A stretch of 64,000 bases of DNA from HXMU1420-13 sp965229525 (GTDB taxonomy: Bacteria; Bacteroidota; Rhodothermia; Balneolales; Balneolaceae), in the NCBI GenBank assembly GCA_965229525.1, contig OZ245886.1:2728001-2792000 (forward strand). Direction: 5' to 3'. Numbering within the stretch: position 1 is the stretch's first letter; each line of letters begins with the position of its first letter. The notes below the pieces were generated by a model. The model was not told where the DNA came from and searched no databases. It saw only the letters and a program-made list of their open reading frames with translations. Both the position numbers and the translations under genes were made by a program. Of this stretch, positions 54,486 to 63,293 are shown piece by piece.

Positions 54486-55645
54486 TGGGAAATTGCTATC
54501 TCATCATAATAGATGGGCTGGGAGTAGGGGCTCAGGAAGATGCTTATTTATATGGGGATGAAGGTGCGAACACGCTTGGGAATGTATCAAAAGTTACTCG
54601 AGTTGAGCTGCCCCATCTGGCTAAACTAGGGATTGGAAATATCATTCCATTAGAAACAATTCCTCTGGCTGATAATCCAACTGCCGCTTATGGTAAGATG
54701 AGAGAAGTATCGGGGGGTAAAGATTCAACTACCGGGCATTGGGAGATCGCGGGTGTGCAGTTAGAAAAACCCTTCCCTACGTACCCAAATGGCTTCCCTC
54801 TAGATGTAATAGATGCCTTTTGCAAAGGTATTGGTGTAGAAGCGGTCTATTGTAATCTTCCGGCTTCTGGTACGGATGTAATTCGCGATTTTGGGCGGGA
54901 GCATCTCAAAACGGGATGGCCCATCGTATATACTTCCGCAGATTCAGTTTTTCAAGTGGCTACCCATAATATGGTTACATCAGTAGAAAAATTACATGAA
55001 TGGTGTGATTTTGCTCGAAAAGAAATTTGTGTTGGGGATCATGAAGTAGGTCGTGTAATTGCACGACCATTCTCAGGCGAGCCTGGATCATTTTATCGAT
55101 TAACCAACGATCGGAAAGATTTTTCAGCGATTCCGCCTAAAAATAATATTGTTCAGGCAGCCTTCGATGCAGGAATCAGAACCTATTCCATTGGTAAAAT
55201 CATCGATCTATTTGCAGAAAGGGGATTCTCTGATTATCAGAAAACCAAGAGCAATGCTGAGGGAATCGAGATCTTGTTGGTAACCATGGATAAAGTTGAG
55301 AATACCTTTGTATTCGTGAACCTGATCGACACCGATCAATTATTTGGTCATCGTTTAGATCCAGAAGGTTTTGCAGGAAGTCTGAAAGAATTTGATGATG
55401 CACTTCCGGAAATATTATCAAAAGTAAAGGACGATGATCTGTTAATCATTACAGGTGATCATGGGAATGATCCATGTTCTTCGTCTACTGACCATTCTAG
55501 AGAATTTGTGCCATTGTTGGTTTATCCAAAACATAAGGCAATAAATCAGAATTTAGGGATAAGAGAGACTTTTGCTGATGTGGCATCCAGCATCGCTGAA
55601 TTCTTTGAACTTGAGAATTCCTTTCCAGGGAAGTCGTTTTTGTAA
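54485..55645 (+). CDS. deoB: Phosphopentomutase
   Basis: The 386-residue enzyme belongs to the alkaline-phosphatase superfamily: IIIDGLGVGAQEDA at the first metal site, the nucleophile Thr in GKDSTTGHWE near residue 82, a VNLIDTDQLFGHR segment and GDHGNDP near residue 324. It interconverts ribose 1- and 5-phosphate (and deoxy forms) in nucleoside salvage. Its ATG shares one base with the stop of the upstream GAF-like gene, so both are translated from one message. No nucleoside phosphorylase is in the window. Confidence 0.94.
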   Translation: MGNCYLIIIDGLGVGAQEDAYLYGDEGANTLGNVSKVTRVELPHLAKLGIGNIIPLETIPLADNPTAAYGKMREVSGGKDSTTGHWEIAGVQLEKPFPTYPNGFPLDVIDAFCKGIGVEAVYCNLPASGTDVIRDFGREHLKTGWPIVYTSADSVFQVATHNMVTSVEKLHEWCDFARKEICVGDHEVGRVIARPFSGEPGSFYRLTNDRKDFSAIPPKNNIVQAAFDAGIRTYSIGKIIDLFAERGFSDYQKTKSNAEGIEILLVTMDKVENTFVFVNLIDTDQLFGHRLDPEGFAGSLKEFDDALPEILSKVKDDDLLIITGDHGNDPCSSSTDHSREFVPLLVYPKHKAINQNLGIRETFADVASSIAEFFELENSFPGKSFL

Positions 55646-56110
55646 TTTCGTTAGTTGCTACTGCCGTTCCATCTAGATATAAGCTGAAGCTTCTCCTTCC
55701 AATTACAGTGAAAAACCTATCACAACAGGAAAAATGGTACCCTAAAATCCGGAAAAGTTGCACACTAAAGCTTCCAAAAAAAAGGAAGTAAACTACCGGC
55801 TGTTATCACTTTTAAGGAAATCTGAAATTGACCCAACAAGATAAACGTATGCTATAAAGTCACTTATATGATTACGATCATCTTAAATCGTCAATTATAC
55901 TTAGTATTTAGTTAGTCGAAATAGTTTTAATAAGTGATCTAGTAACACAAAGATTAAATTAACTTAATGTGGAGAAATTGTTCCAGATATTATTTTTTAG
56001 TGAGAAATTTTGAAGTGATTTCTAGTACAGCTAAGAACTAACCCATTTTGAAATTCTCCTCACTATTCTAATTCAAGGTTTCATCTTTTCAAAAATAGGG
56101 TTCAGTTGTA
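55646..56110. other. 465-base gap upstream of the giant adhesin gene
   Basis: No gene could be supported; a minus-strand frame running from inside deoB to 55763 has no recognisable features. The only structure seen is a weak CTTCC/GGAAG hairpin with an A-run loop near 55768-55786. The promoter of the adhesin gene must lie here or near its start, but no clear -33/-7 pair is visible. Confidence 0.5.
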
Positions 56111-59100
56111 ATGGCTTTTTATTCAAAAATTCTGAAATCACTACGTGCGATTTCGATACTATCTATATTAGTAGCTATCAGTTCTTTAGTAACTTATGAA
56201 AAATCATTCGCCCAGTTCGCCGGCGGTTCGGGTACATTAGGCGATCCGTATCAAATTGCAAATGTAACCCAGCTACAGGCTATTGGTAACTCACTAAGTT
56301 CACATTTCCAACTTAGCAATGATATTGATGCTACGGTAACTTCTACTTGGAATTCTGGCGAGGGATTTGAACCAATTACGGGAAACTTTACGGGGAGCTT
56401 GAATGGAAATGGATTCTCTATTACAGGGTTAACTATAAATAGATCCTCAGAAGATAATGTTGGACTGTTTGCTTATAATTTTGGTCAAATAACAAATCTA
56501 GGTCTGATAAATGTAGCTATAAATGGAAATGCAATGGTGGGAGCTATTGCTTCTGATAATTCTGGTACAATTTCAACTTCGACTATATCAGGTACTATAA
56601 GTAGCCCAAATAATGAAAGTGAAATTGGGAGTTTCGTGGGTACTAATTCTGGTACAATTTCAGGTGTAATGTCGTATGCAAATGTAGATGGAGGACATCA
56701 AACAGGAGGAATTGCAGGATCGAGTACAGGGCGAATATTTAATGCTTATACAACTGGTAACATAGAGGGTTTTGATCGCGTTGGAGGAATTGTGGGCAAC
56801 CAAGAGTTTGAAAGCATTGTACAAGGAAGTGCATCAGGTTCGGTAACTGGCTTCGCAAAGGTTGGCGGTATAGTAGGTGAACTAATAAGTTCCCGTTTAG
56901 ATTCAAGCTATTTCGGTGGTACTGCAACGTCTATGGGAGGCCCGGACGGTGGCATTGGTGGTATTATAGGGCATTCAATTTTATCTTCTTCCTCAGAAAA
57001 TTATGTAAATGCTAATTTAATATCGCTAGCTCCTAATTCTGGTGGTAGTATTGGGATTTTTGAAGCTTCTAATATTTCAAATAGTTTTGTTCAGGGTCAA
57101 ATACAAGCTGGCGATAATACTGGCGGACTCATTGGAAGTGTTTTAGGGAATAGTACGGTAACAAATTCTTACTCAACAGCCAATGTTTCTGGGGGTAGTA
57201 ATACAGGAGGATTGATCGGTTTAGCCAGCGGGGGACAAACGATTTCCAATAGTTTTTGGGATACAGATGTTTCAAATCAATCAAGTAGTGCTGGAGGTAT
57301 TGGTAAAACTACCGCAGAATTAAAGCAACAAGTAACATTTTCTAACTGGAATTTCTCCACTATTTGGGGAATTGGTGTAAATAGAAATACTGGATATCCC
57401 TACTTATTACAAGTAGCCGATAGTGTAGATTTTTCCCCGGTTGCTTCTAATGTAGGAATTTCAGGAACCACTGTGGTAGGAGATACACTAACTGGTTCAT
57501 ATACATATTCTGATACTGATGGAGATCTCGAAAGTGGAACCACTAAGCAATGGTACCGTTCTGATGATCCTAGCGGAACCAACAAGGCAAGTATATCTGG
57601 TGCTACTGATTCAACCTATGTTCTGGTAACCCAAGATATTGGTAAATACCTCAGTTTTGGAGTTACACCAATGAACAGCCAGGCAACTGGACTTGAAGTA
57701 GAAAGCGTATATACTGCGGCTATACAGGATAGTGTGGTAATCCTGTTCGCCGGCGGTTCGGGTACATTAGGCGATCCGTTTCAAATTGCAAATGTAACCC
57801 AGCTTCAAGCCATTCAGGATTCCCTCGATGCACACTTTATCCTAGTAAATGACATTGACGCTTCGGAAACCTCATCATGGAATGCCGGGGCAGGGTTCGA
57901 CCCAATCGGTGATTTTGCGAATCCATTTACGGGGAGTTTGAACGGAAATGGATATGCGATATCTAACGTACGAATTAACAGAGCATCTTCTGATAATGTT
58001 GGATTATTTGCACACATTACGGGGGTAGTTAAACATCTCCGGATAGTTAATCCAAATATCAATGGCCAAAATAATACAGGAAGCCTTGCCGGTTATTCTA
58101 CCAATGCACTGATTTCGAATATATTTAATGAATCAAACATCGATATATCAGGAGCGGATAATACAGGAGGCTTGGTGGGCTACGCCACGGGGGGTAGTAT
58201 TGATAGTAGTTTTTCTACTACGATAGTAGGTGGCGCAAATAACATAGGGGGACTTGTTGGGCAAGCTGTCAATTCCTTTCAACTTTCAAGAAGTTTTATG
58301 TTTAAAAATGTTAGTGGAACAGGGATCAATGTAGGGGGATTGATCGGCTTAATGGAAAATAGCAGCATTGATAATAGCTTTACAAATGGTCAGGTAACTA
58401 GCACCGTGAGTGTTAGCAGCGGATCCGGTGGACCGGGTGGACCGGGTGGACCTGGAGGACCTGGAGGTCCCGGTGGGCCTGGTGGACCTGGTGGACCTGG
58501 TGGACCAGGATCAGGTTTAACCGGAGATTATGTTGGGGGATTAGCCGGTGCTTCTTCTAACTCAACCATAACTAATAGTTATACCTTAATGGAAATAAAT
58601 GGTGACAGTAACAGTGGAGCTCTCTTGGGAGCATCTTCCGGGGATGTTATCACTTCCAGTTACTGGGATTCTACTCGTTCGGGGCAAACTTCTGCTGGAG
58701 GAGGGTTGGCAAAATCTCCGGCAGAGATGACTCAATCAGCTACCTTTACAGGGTGGGATTTCCTTCAAACCTGGGAGATCACCAAATCAAAAAATTATGG
58801 ATATCCATTTCTGGCATTTAGTGATTTTTCGTTAGACAATTCTCCTGTTGCATCGAACATTCAAATCTCAAATACGTTAACTTATCCAAGTTTCGGAGTA
58901 TCCACCTCCTATACTTATTTTGATGCAGAAGGAACGACAGAGTTCGGAACTACTTTTCAATGGTATCGTTCTGATGATGCTTTAGGTACAAATAAAGTAG
59001 CCATTTCGGAGGCTACCAACACCACCTACTTATTTACTGTAGCCGATACCAGCAAATATTTAAGCGTAGTAATTACTCCCAAAAATACAATTGCAGAAGG

Positions 59101-62100
59101 TATAGCAGTTGAAAGTGCGATTGTTGGTCCTGTTGATCCGGAAACACTCACAGGTTTGGGGAGGATCGCAAATCCTTATAAAATTTCAACTATACAGCAA
59201 TTGCAGGATATTCAAAACAACCTAGAAGCGCATTATGTGCTAACTAACGATATCGATGCCTCAGAAACCATGAATTGGAATGCAGGAAAAGGCTTCAAAC
59301 CAATTGGGGGAACATCTAATAATGATGCTACTTGGTTTACAGGTAGTCTTGATGGAAATGGATATTCCATTTCAAATGTATATATCAATCGGCCGGATGA
59401 AGACAGAGTGGCGTTATTCGGTGCTGTAAGGTATGCAACCATTACAAATGTGCACTTAAAAGAAGTAGATATTACAGGAAATAATCTTGTTGCCGGATTG
59501 GTAGCTATTGCTCAAAACCTAACCACAGCAAATGTTTCTACAACCGGATTAGTTACCGGTAATGGTGTATCAATTTCAGGATTAATCGCAAGCGCAGAGA
59601 ATTCAACCATTACCAATGTGTATTCCCGAGCTGAGGTTTTTGGGGCAGGAGCAGTTGCTGGTTTAATTGCCCTGCTAGAAGGTAACTCAACCCTTTCTAA
59701 TGCATACTATCATGGCCATATCAAAACATCATACGGTATAGAAATTATTGGTGGAGGCCCAGAGGGTGCAGCTGGCTTAGTTTATGTTGCAGGAGGAAGT
59801 AGCTCCATAACAAATACCTACACCAGAGGTGAAGTAACCACCAATGATACTCGTGCCCCTGTTATTGGATTAGTATATAGAATGAATGGCATTCCTTTTT
59901 TTATAAGTGATAATGTGAGTCTGTCTAACAGTTATACCACCATGAAGAGTACTTTTGAATTGGTAGGTAATGATAGACCGGCAATATTACATAATGGTTT
60001 TGGAGTTACGATTGAATCGGTGTATTGGGACACTTCGGCTACAGAATTTTCAAGTGGTTTATATATCATAGAATTTTTAAATGCAGAGTATCAAAATTTT
60101 GTGGATGGTTTATTGGTTCCATTGGATATAACCATAGAAGATTACAATGCCTACAGTGGCGAATCTACTGCCGAAATGAAGCAACAAGCGACCTATGCCG
60201 GCTGGGATTTCGAAAATGTGTGGGCTATCGACGAAAACAACGATGGCTATCCCTACTTGCGAAACGTGTCTAACGAAATAGAGTATGTTCTTTCTGCCCA
60301 AAATGTGGCCGTAACCGGAGAGATGGTGTACCCAAATACCGTTCATGCAGAATATATATATCAACATTCGGCAGGCAAACCAGAGTCTGGAACAACATTT
60401 CAGTGGTACCGCGCCGACACCCATTATGGCACCAATAAAACTCCTATCGTCGGGGCTACTGCAGAAGGGTATCAGGTTCAACCCGCTGATATGGGTAAAT
60501 ATATAGGCTTGGAAATCACTCCCGCCGATGGAATCTCAACAGGAAGAACGGAACAAACGGTATGGAGCGGTCCAGTTGAGCCACGTATTACCAATGATCT
60601 ATCGCTTTCGCTAGATGGCGTTGGAGATTATGTGGCAGCAGGTTCAGGAATTCCCTTAGCAAATTCATCTTTCAGCCTAGAATTTTGGGCGAAATTTAAT
60701 ACCCCAACTTCTCGCGGATATGTGGTGGGAATAGGAGATTCAGGTACAAATTATCACGACTTGTACGCTGGCTTCACGCCGGGTAGCAATATATTTACTT
60801 TTGGATTTTTGGGAGATGAATTATCCACAAATACCCAAACCTTCGACACTAATTGGAACCACTGGGCAATGACATTTGATGCAAGTACAAAAAGCCGTGC
60901 GATTTATAAAAACGGTCGATTGCTGGTTAATGATCAAGCCGGTGCCAATTTCCAAGGCAGCGATTCTGTATTTATTGGGGTTTGGAATAACCAATACTTC
61001 GATGGCTGGGTAGATGAAGTTCGAATCTGGAGTGATGTGAGAAGTGAACAAGAAATTCAGGATTTCATGTTTCGTCCCTTATTGGCAAGTGCAGATAGCT
61101 TACTCGCAAATTGGACATTTTCAGGAGAATTAGAAGACACGACAGCCATTGATGAATCTGGAAATGGTCATTTAGGTGTATTTAGAGGTGATGCGGCAAA
61201 TGATTCAAGTATGGTGCGGCCACAAGGAACGTTCTTAAAAGGGAACGAAGGATGGCGTTTAATTACAGTTCCTGTAGAAGGCGTAACCTACGCCGATTTA
61301 TTAGCTAACATTTGGACTCAGGGGTATCCCGGCGCCAACACCGAATCCGGGACTTCGAATGTGTATTGGTATAACGAGGTTACTCGAGCCTGGGAAGCAC
61401 CAGCACACGCAAACAATCTAGTAGGTACCAGTGTTAACTCGGGTGAAAACAATACAGGAAAAGGAATACTAGTTTACACCTACGCCGATGACGATAACGA
61501 TGGTAATGCCGATGCATGGCCTAAAATGCTTACTGCCGATGGGAGTTATTTTATTCAAGATATTACCATGAATTTAACTCAAACGATCACCGACCCGGGT
61601 GATGGTATGGAAGGATGGCATGTGATTGGGAACCCATATCCTTTTAGTATGAATTGGGTTGATCTGGTAGCTGATAATGGGCTCAATAATGTAATACCAT
61701 TGATTTTTGTGTACGACCCAACCGCAAATAGTGGAACTGGTGGTTATAAAATAAATTATGGCTACGATATTCCAGGTCTGCCAACTTCCGTAGCGCATGA
61801 TGGCGTGATAGAACCTTTCCAGGCGTTCTGGGTTAGATCTTCGGATAGCACACAAAGTAATGTTAGATTTGATGTTGACTATAGAACAGATGAAATTGGT
61901 ACACTTTATGCCAAGTCGATGGAAATTGCTGCCAATCAAGAATCAAACACGCAATTTCTCCCATTTTCAATAACCGGAAATGGCGCCGCGGAAACCGCAT
62001 TACTATCTTTCGGGCAAGGCAACCAAATAAAGACAGATAGACCCATCCCTATAGCGGAACCGTTACTTCAATTCGGTTTCTTGGATGATTCAAACCAATC

Positions 62101-62716
62101 TAATGTGTTTATGAGTCTAGATAATTCCGAAGATTCGTTTTTCCGTATTCCACTTCATTTCGAAGCAGAAAATAGTGGAGAATTCGAGCTTAAAGTAAAC
62201 GGTATTTACGAAAAAGACGAACTTCAAATAATTGTTTTAGATACAGATAATGGAAAAAAAGAAGTCCTAGATTTTGATAAAGGCTATAAATTTAATTATG
62301 TAGCACCCGTAACAAAAAAGGTAGCAGAAACCGACCAAAACCGATTAGATCCGAACCTTTCAAAGAAGGTGCATACATCAACAACACCTCGATTTATGCT
62401 GGAAATTGCGTTTGGTACCTCAATCGAAGAGAATGCGGAAGAATTACCAAGTATATTTTCATTATCTCAAAACTACCCGAATCCATTTAATCCGAATACT
62501 AAAATCGAATATACACTTCCTAGTTCATCAAAAGTAAACCTTCAGGTATTTGATATACTTGGCCGAAAAGTAGCTACTTTGGTTGATCAGAGAATCCAAG
62601 ATCAAGGAAAATACAGTGTAAATTTTGATGCGTCCGCATTATCATCCGGAGTATATATCTATCGCTTACAAGCGGGAAATAAGGTGTTCACAAAAAAAAT
62701 GACACTTATTAAATAA
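56111..62716 (+). CDS. Giant modular surface protein with GLUG repeats and T9SS domain
   Basis: The 2201-residue product has a signal peptide (cut near SFAQ, residue 35). Three tandem modules start near residues 36, 546 and 1013, each with a DPYQIANVTQLQAI-type strand and a DIDA..W..G.GF.PI segment, then GLUG-like repeats (GGLVG, GGLIG). Each ends in an Ig-like segment with GTT.QWYRSDD.GTNK. Residues 773-799 are nine Gly-Gly-Pro triplets. A LamG-like domain covers about 1496-1660, and a T9SS type A domain starts at QNYPNPFNPNTKIEY (about 2118). It is probably a surface adhesin. The signal that triggers export through T9SS is intact. Confidence 0.9.
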   Translation: MAFYSKILKSLRAISILSILVAISSLVTYEKSFAQFAGGSGTLGDPYQIANVTQLQAIGNSLSSHFQLSNDIDATVTSTWNSGEGFEPITGNFTGSLNGNGFSITGLTINRSSEDNVGLFAYNFGQITNLGLINVAINGNAMVGAIASDNSGTISTSTISGTISSPNNESEIGSFVGTNSGTISGVMSYANVDGGHQTGGIAGSSTGRIFNAYTTGNIEGFDRVGGIVGNQEFESIVQGSASGSVTGFAKVGGIVGELISSRLDSSYFGGTATSMGGPDGGIGGIIGHSILSSSSENYVNANLISLAPNSGGSIGIFEASNISNSFVQGQIQAGDNTGGLIGSVLGNSTVTNSYSTANVSGGSNTGGLIGLASGGQTISNSFWDTDVSNQSSSAGGIGKTTAELKQQVTFSNWNFSTIWGIGVNRNTGYPYLLQVADSVDFSPVASNVGISGTTVVGDTLTGSYTYSDTDGDLESGTTKQWYRSDDPSGTNKASISGATDSTYVLVTQDIGKYLSFGVTPMNSQATGLEVESVYTAAIQDSVVILFAGGSGTLGDPFQIANVTQLQAIQDSLDAHFILVNDIDASETSSWNAGAGFDPIGDFANPFTGSLNGNGYAISNVRINRASSDNVGLFAHITGVVKHLRIVNPNINGQNNTGSLAGYSTNALISNIFNESNIDISGADNTGGLVGYATGGSIDSSFSTTIVGGANNIGGLVGQAVNSFQLSRSFMFKNVSGTGINVGGLIGLMENSSIDNSFTNGQVTSTVSVSSGSGGPGGPGGPGGPGGPGGPGGPGGPGGPGSGLTGDYVGGLAGASSNSTITNSYTLMEINGDSNSGALLGASSGDVITSSYWDSTRSGQTSAGGGLAKSPAEMTQSATFTGWDFLQTWEITKSKNYGYPFLAFSDFSLDNSPVASNIQISNTLTYPSFGVSTSYTYFDAEGTTEFGTTFQWYRSDDALGTNKVAISEATNTTYLFTVADTSKYLSVVITPKNTIAEGIAVESAIVGPVDPETLTGLGRIANPYKISTIQQLQDIQNNLEAHYVLTNDIDASETMNWNAGKGFKPIGGTSNNDATWFTGSLDGNGYSISNVYINRPDEDRVALFGAVRYATITNVHLKEVDITGNNLVAGLVAIAQNLTTANVSTTGLVTGNGVSISGLIASAENSTITNVYSRAEVFGAGAVAGLIALLEGNSTLSNAYYHGHIKTSYGIEIIGGGPEGAAGLVYVAGGSSSITNTYTRGEVTTNDTRAPVIGLVYRMNGIPFFISDNVSLSNSYTTMKSTFELVGNDRPAILHNGFGVTIESVYWDTSATEFSSGLYIIEFLNAEYQNFVDGLLVPLDITIEDYNAYSGESTAEMKQQATYAGWDFENVWAIDENNDGYPYLRNVSNEIEYVLSAQNVAVTGEMVYPNTVHAEYIYQHSAGKPESGTTFQWYRADTHYGTNKTPIVGATAEGYQVQPADMGKYIGLEITPADGISTGRTEQTVWSGPVEPRITNDLSLSLDGVGDYVAAGSGIPLANSSFSLEFWAKFNTPTSRGYVVGIGDSGTNYHDLYAGFTPGSNIFTFGFLGDELSTNTQTFDTNWNHWAMTFDASTKSRAIYKNGRLLVNDQAGANFQGSDSVFIGVWNNQYFDGWVDEVRIWSDVRSEQEIQDFMFRPLLASADSLLANWTFSGELEDTTAIDESGNGHLGVFRGDAANDSSMVRPQGTFLKGNEGWRLITVPVEGVTYADLLANIWTQGYPGANTESGTSNVYWYNEVTRAWEAPAHANNLVGTSVNSGENNTGKGILVYTYADDDNDGNADAWPKMLTADGSYFIQDITMNLTQTITDPGDGMEGWHVIGNPYPFSMNWVDLVADNGLNNVIPLIFVYDPTANSGTGGYKINYGYDIPGLPTSVAHDGVIEPFQAFWVRSSDSTQSNVRFDVDYRTDEIGTLYAKSMEIAANQESNTQFLPFSITGNGAAETALLSFGQGNQIKTDRPIPIAEPLLQFGFLDDSNQSNVFMSLDNSEDSFFRIPLHFEAENSGEFELKVNGIYEKDELQIIVLDTDNGKKEVLDFDKGYKFNYVAPVTKKVAETDQNRLDPNLSKKVHTSTTPRFMLEIAFGTSIEENAEELPSIFSLSQNYPNPFNPNTKIEYTLPSSSKVNLQVFDILGRKVATLVDQRIQDQGKYSVNFDASALSSGVYIYRLQAGNKVFTKKMTLIK
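58427..58507 (+). repeat. Nine-copy Gly-Gly-Pro coding tandem repeat
   Basis: Nine 9-base units of the form GGN-GGN-CCN encode residues 773-799 of the giant protein, between two short Ser/Gly stretches. The third position varies (ccg, ccg, cct, cct, ccc, cct, cct, cct, cca), so the tract is imperfect at DNA level but perfect in protein. It resembles a collagen-like or flexible linker. Confidence 0.9.
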
Positions 62717-62733
62717 TTAAAAATTTGAAATTA

Positions 62734-62774
62734 AGAATTAAAAATGGGTAAGAAGCACCCCCATTTTTAATTCT
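62734..62774. terminator. 15-bp perfect inverted repeat after the giant gene
   Basis: AGAATTAAAAATGGG (62734-62748) and its exact inverse (62760-62774) flank an 11-base loop. It lies 17 bases after the stop, so it may end transcription of the long gene before the small peptide gene. The T run is inside the right arm. Confidence 0.65.
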
Positions 62775-62808
62775 ACATTGTTCATACTTAATTCTCAATT
62801 CTATAGAA

Positions 62809-62997
62809 ATGATTAAAACTAAGCCCCGTCTTCTAGCAGTTTGTTTTGTACTTGCAATTACCACCCTCTCCATTCAGGCACAACCCGGGTTGCCCTCCGC
62901 ACCCTCTCAAGCACCCATTGATGGTGGGTTAACGCTACTTGCTGCTGCTGGTGGAGCTTATGCTATTAAGAAATTGAGGGAAAGAAACACATATTGA
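62809..62997 (+). CDS. PID-CTERM-like short protein
   Basis: The 62-residue product has a signal peptide (MIKTKPRLLAVCFVLAITTL, cut after IQAQ). A Pro-rich spacer (GLPSAPSQAP) is followed by the motif PIDGGLTLLAAAGGAYAIKK: a conserved PIDGG, a hydrophobic segment and a basic end. This is the layout of PID-CTERM sorting signals of Bacteroidota, in which a processing enzyme is thought to act near the motif. Almost nothing lies between the signal peptide and the motif, so the mature part is only about 15 residues. The function is unknown. Confidence 0.75.
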   Translation: MIKTKPRLLAVCFVLAITTLSIQAQPGLPSAPSQAPIDGGLTLLAAAGGAYAIKKLRERNTY

Positions 62998-63293
62998 ATG
63001 GATTAATGTGTGCAAGTTCTACGACAACACCATTCAATAGTAATTTGATCAAATAGATCTAACACGAGATCTCAGTCAATCGCTATATCCGACTCTGTAT
63101 CCCTTTGATTCACCAAAAACTCTCAACAAGATTTAATCAAATAATAAATAGAAGAATCCGTATATTTACCAAATTATTCAGATGGAGTGCAGTTGCCCAA
63201 GAAGCTCAGAAACAAGGTTGCAACCGTTTAGCTTAACACTATTCACTGTTCCCATCACGCGTTTACGCAAATTTTCACCAAAACTTATTAATT
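62998..63293. other. 296-base gap upstream of the sigma factor gene
   Basis: No gene is supported here. TATATTTA at 63161-63168 resembles the Bacteroidota -7 element with one mismatch (TAnnTTTG); no clear -33 element accompanies it. Confidence 0.4.

Noticed and set aside
55497..55763. 88-codon minus-strand frame at the deoB end
   Set aside because: Half of it is antisense to deoB and the rest shows no recognisable domain.
56111..60000. Periodic repeats in the giant gene as a possible CRISPR or satellite array
   Set aside because: The repeats keep one open reading frame and encode GLUG and GGP motifs; there are no constant repeats with unique spacers.
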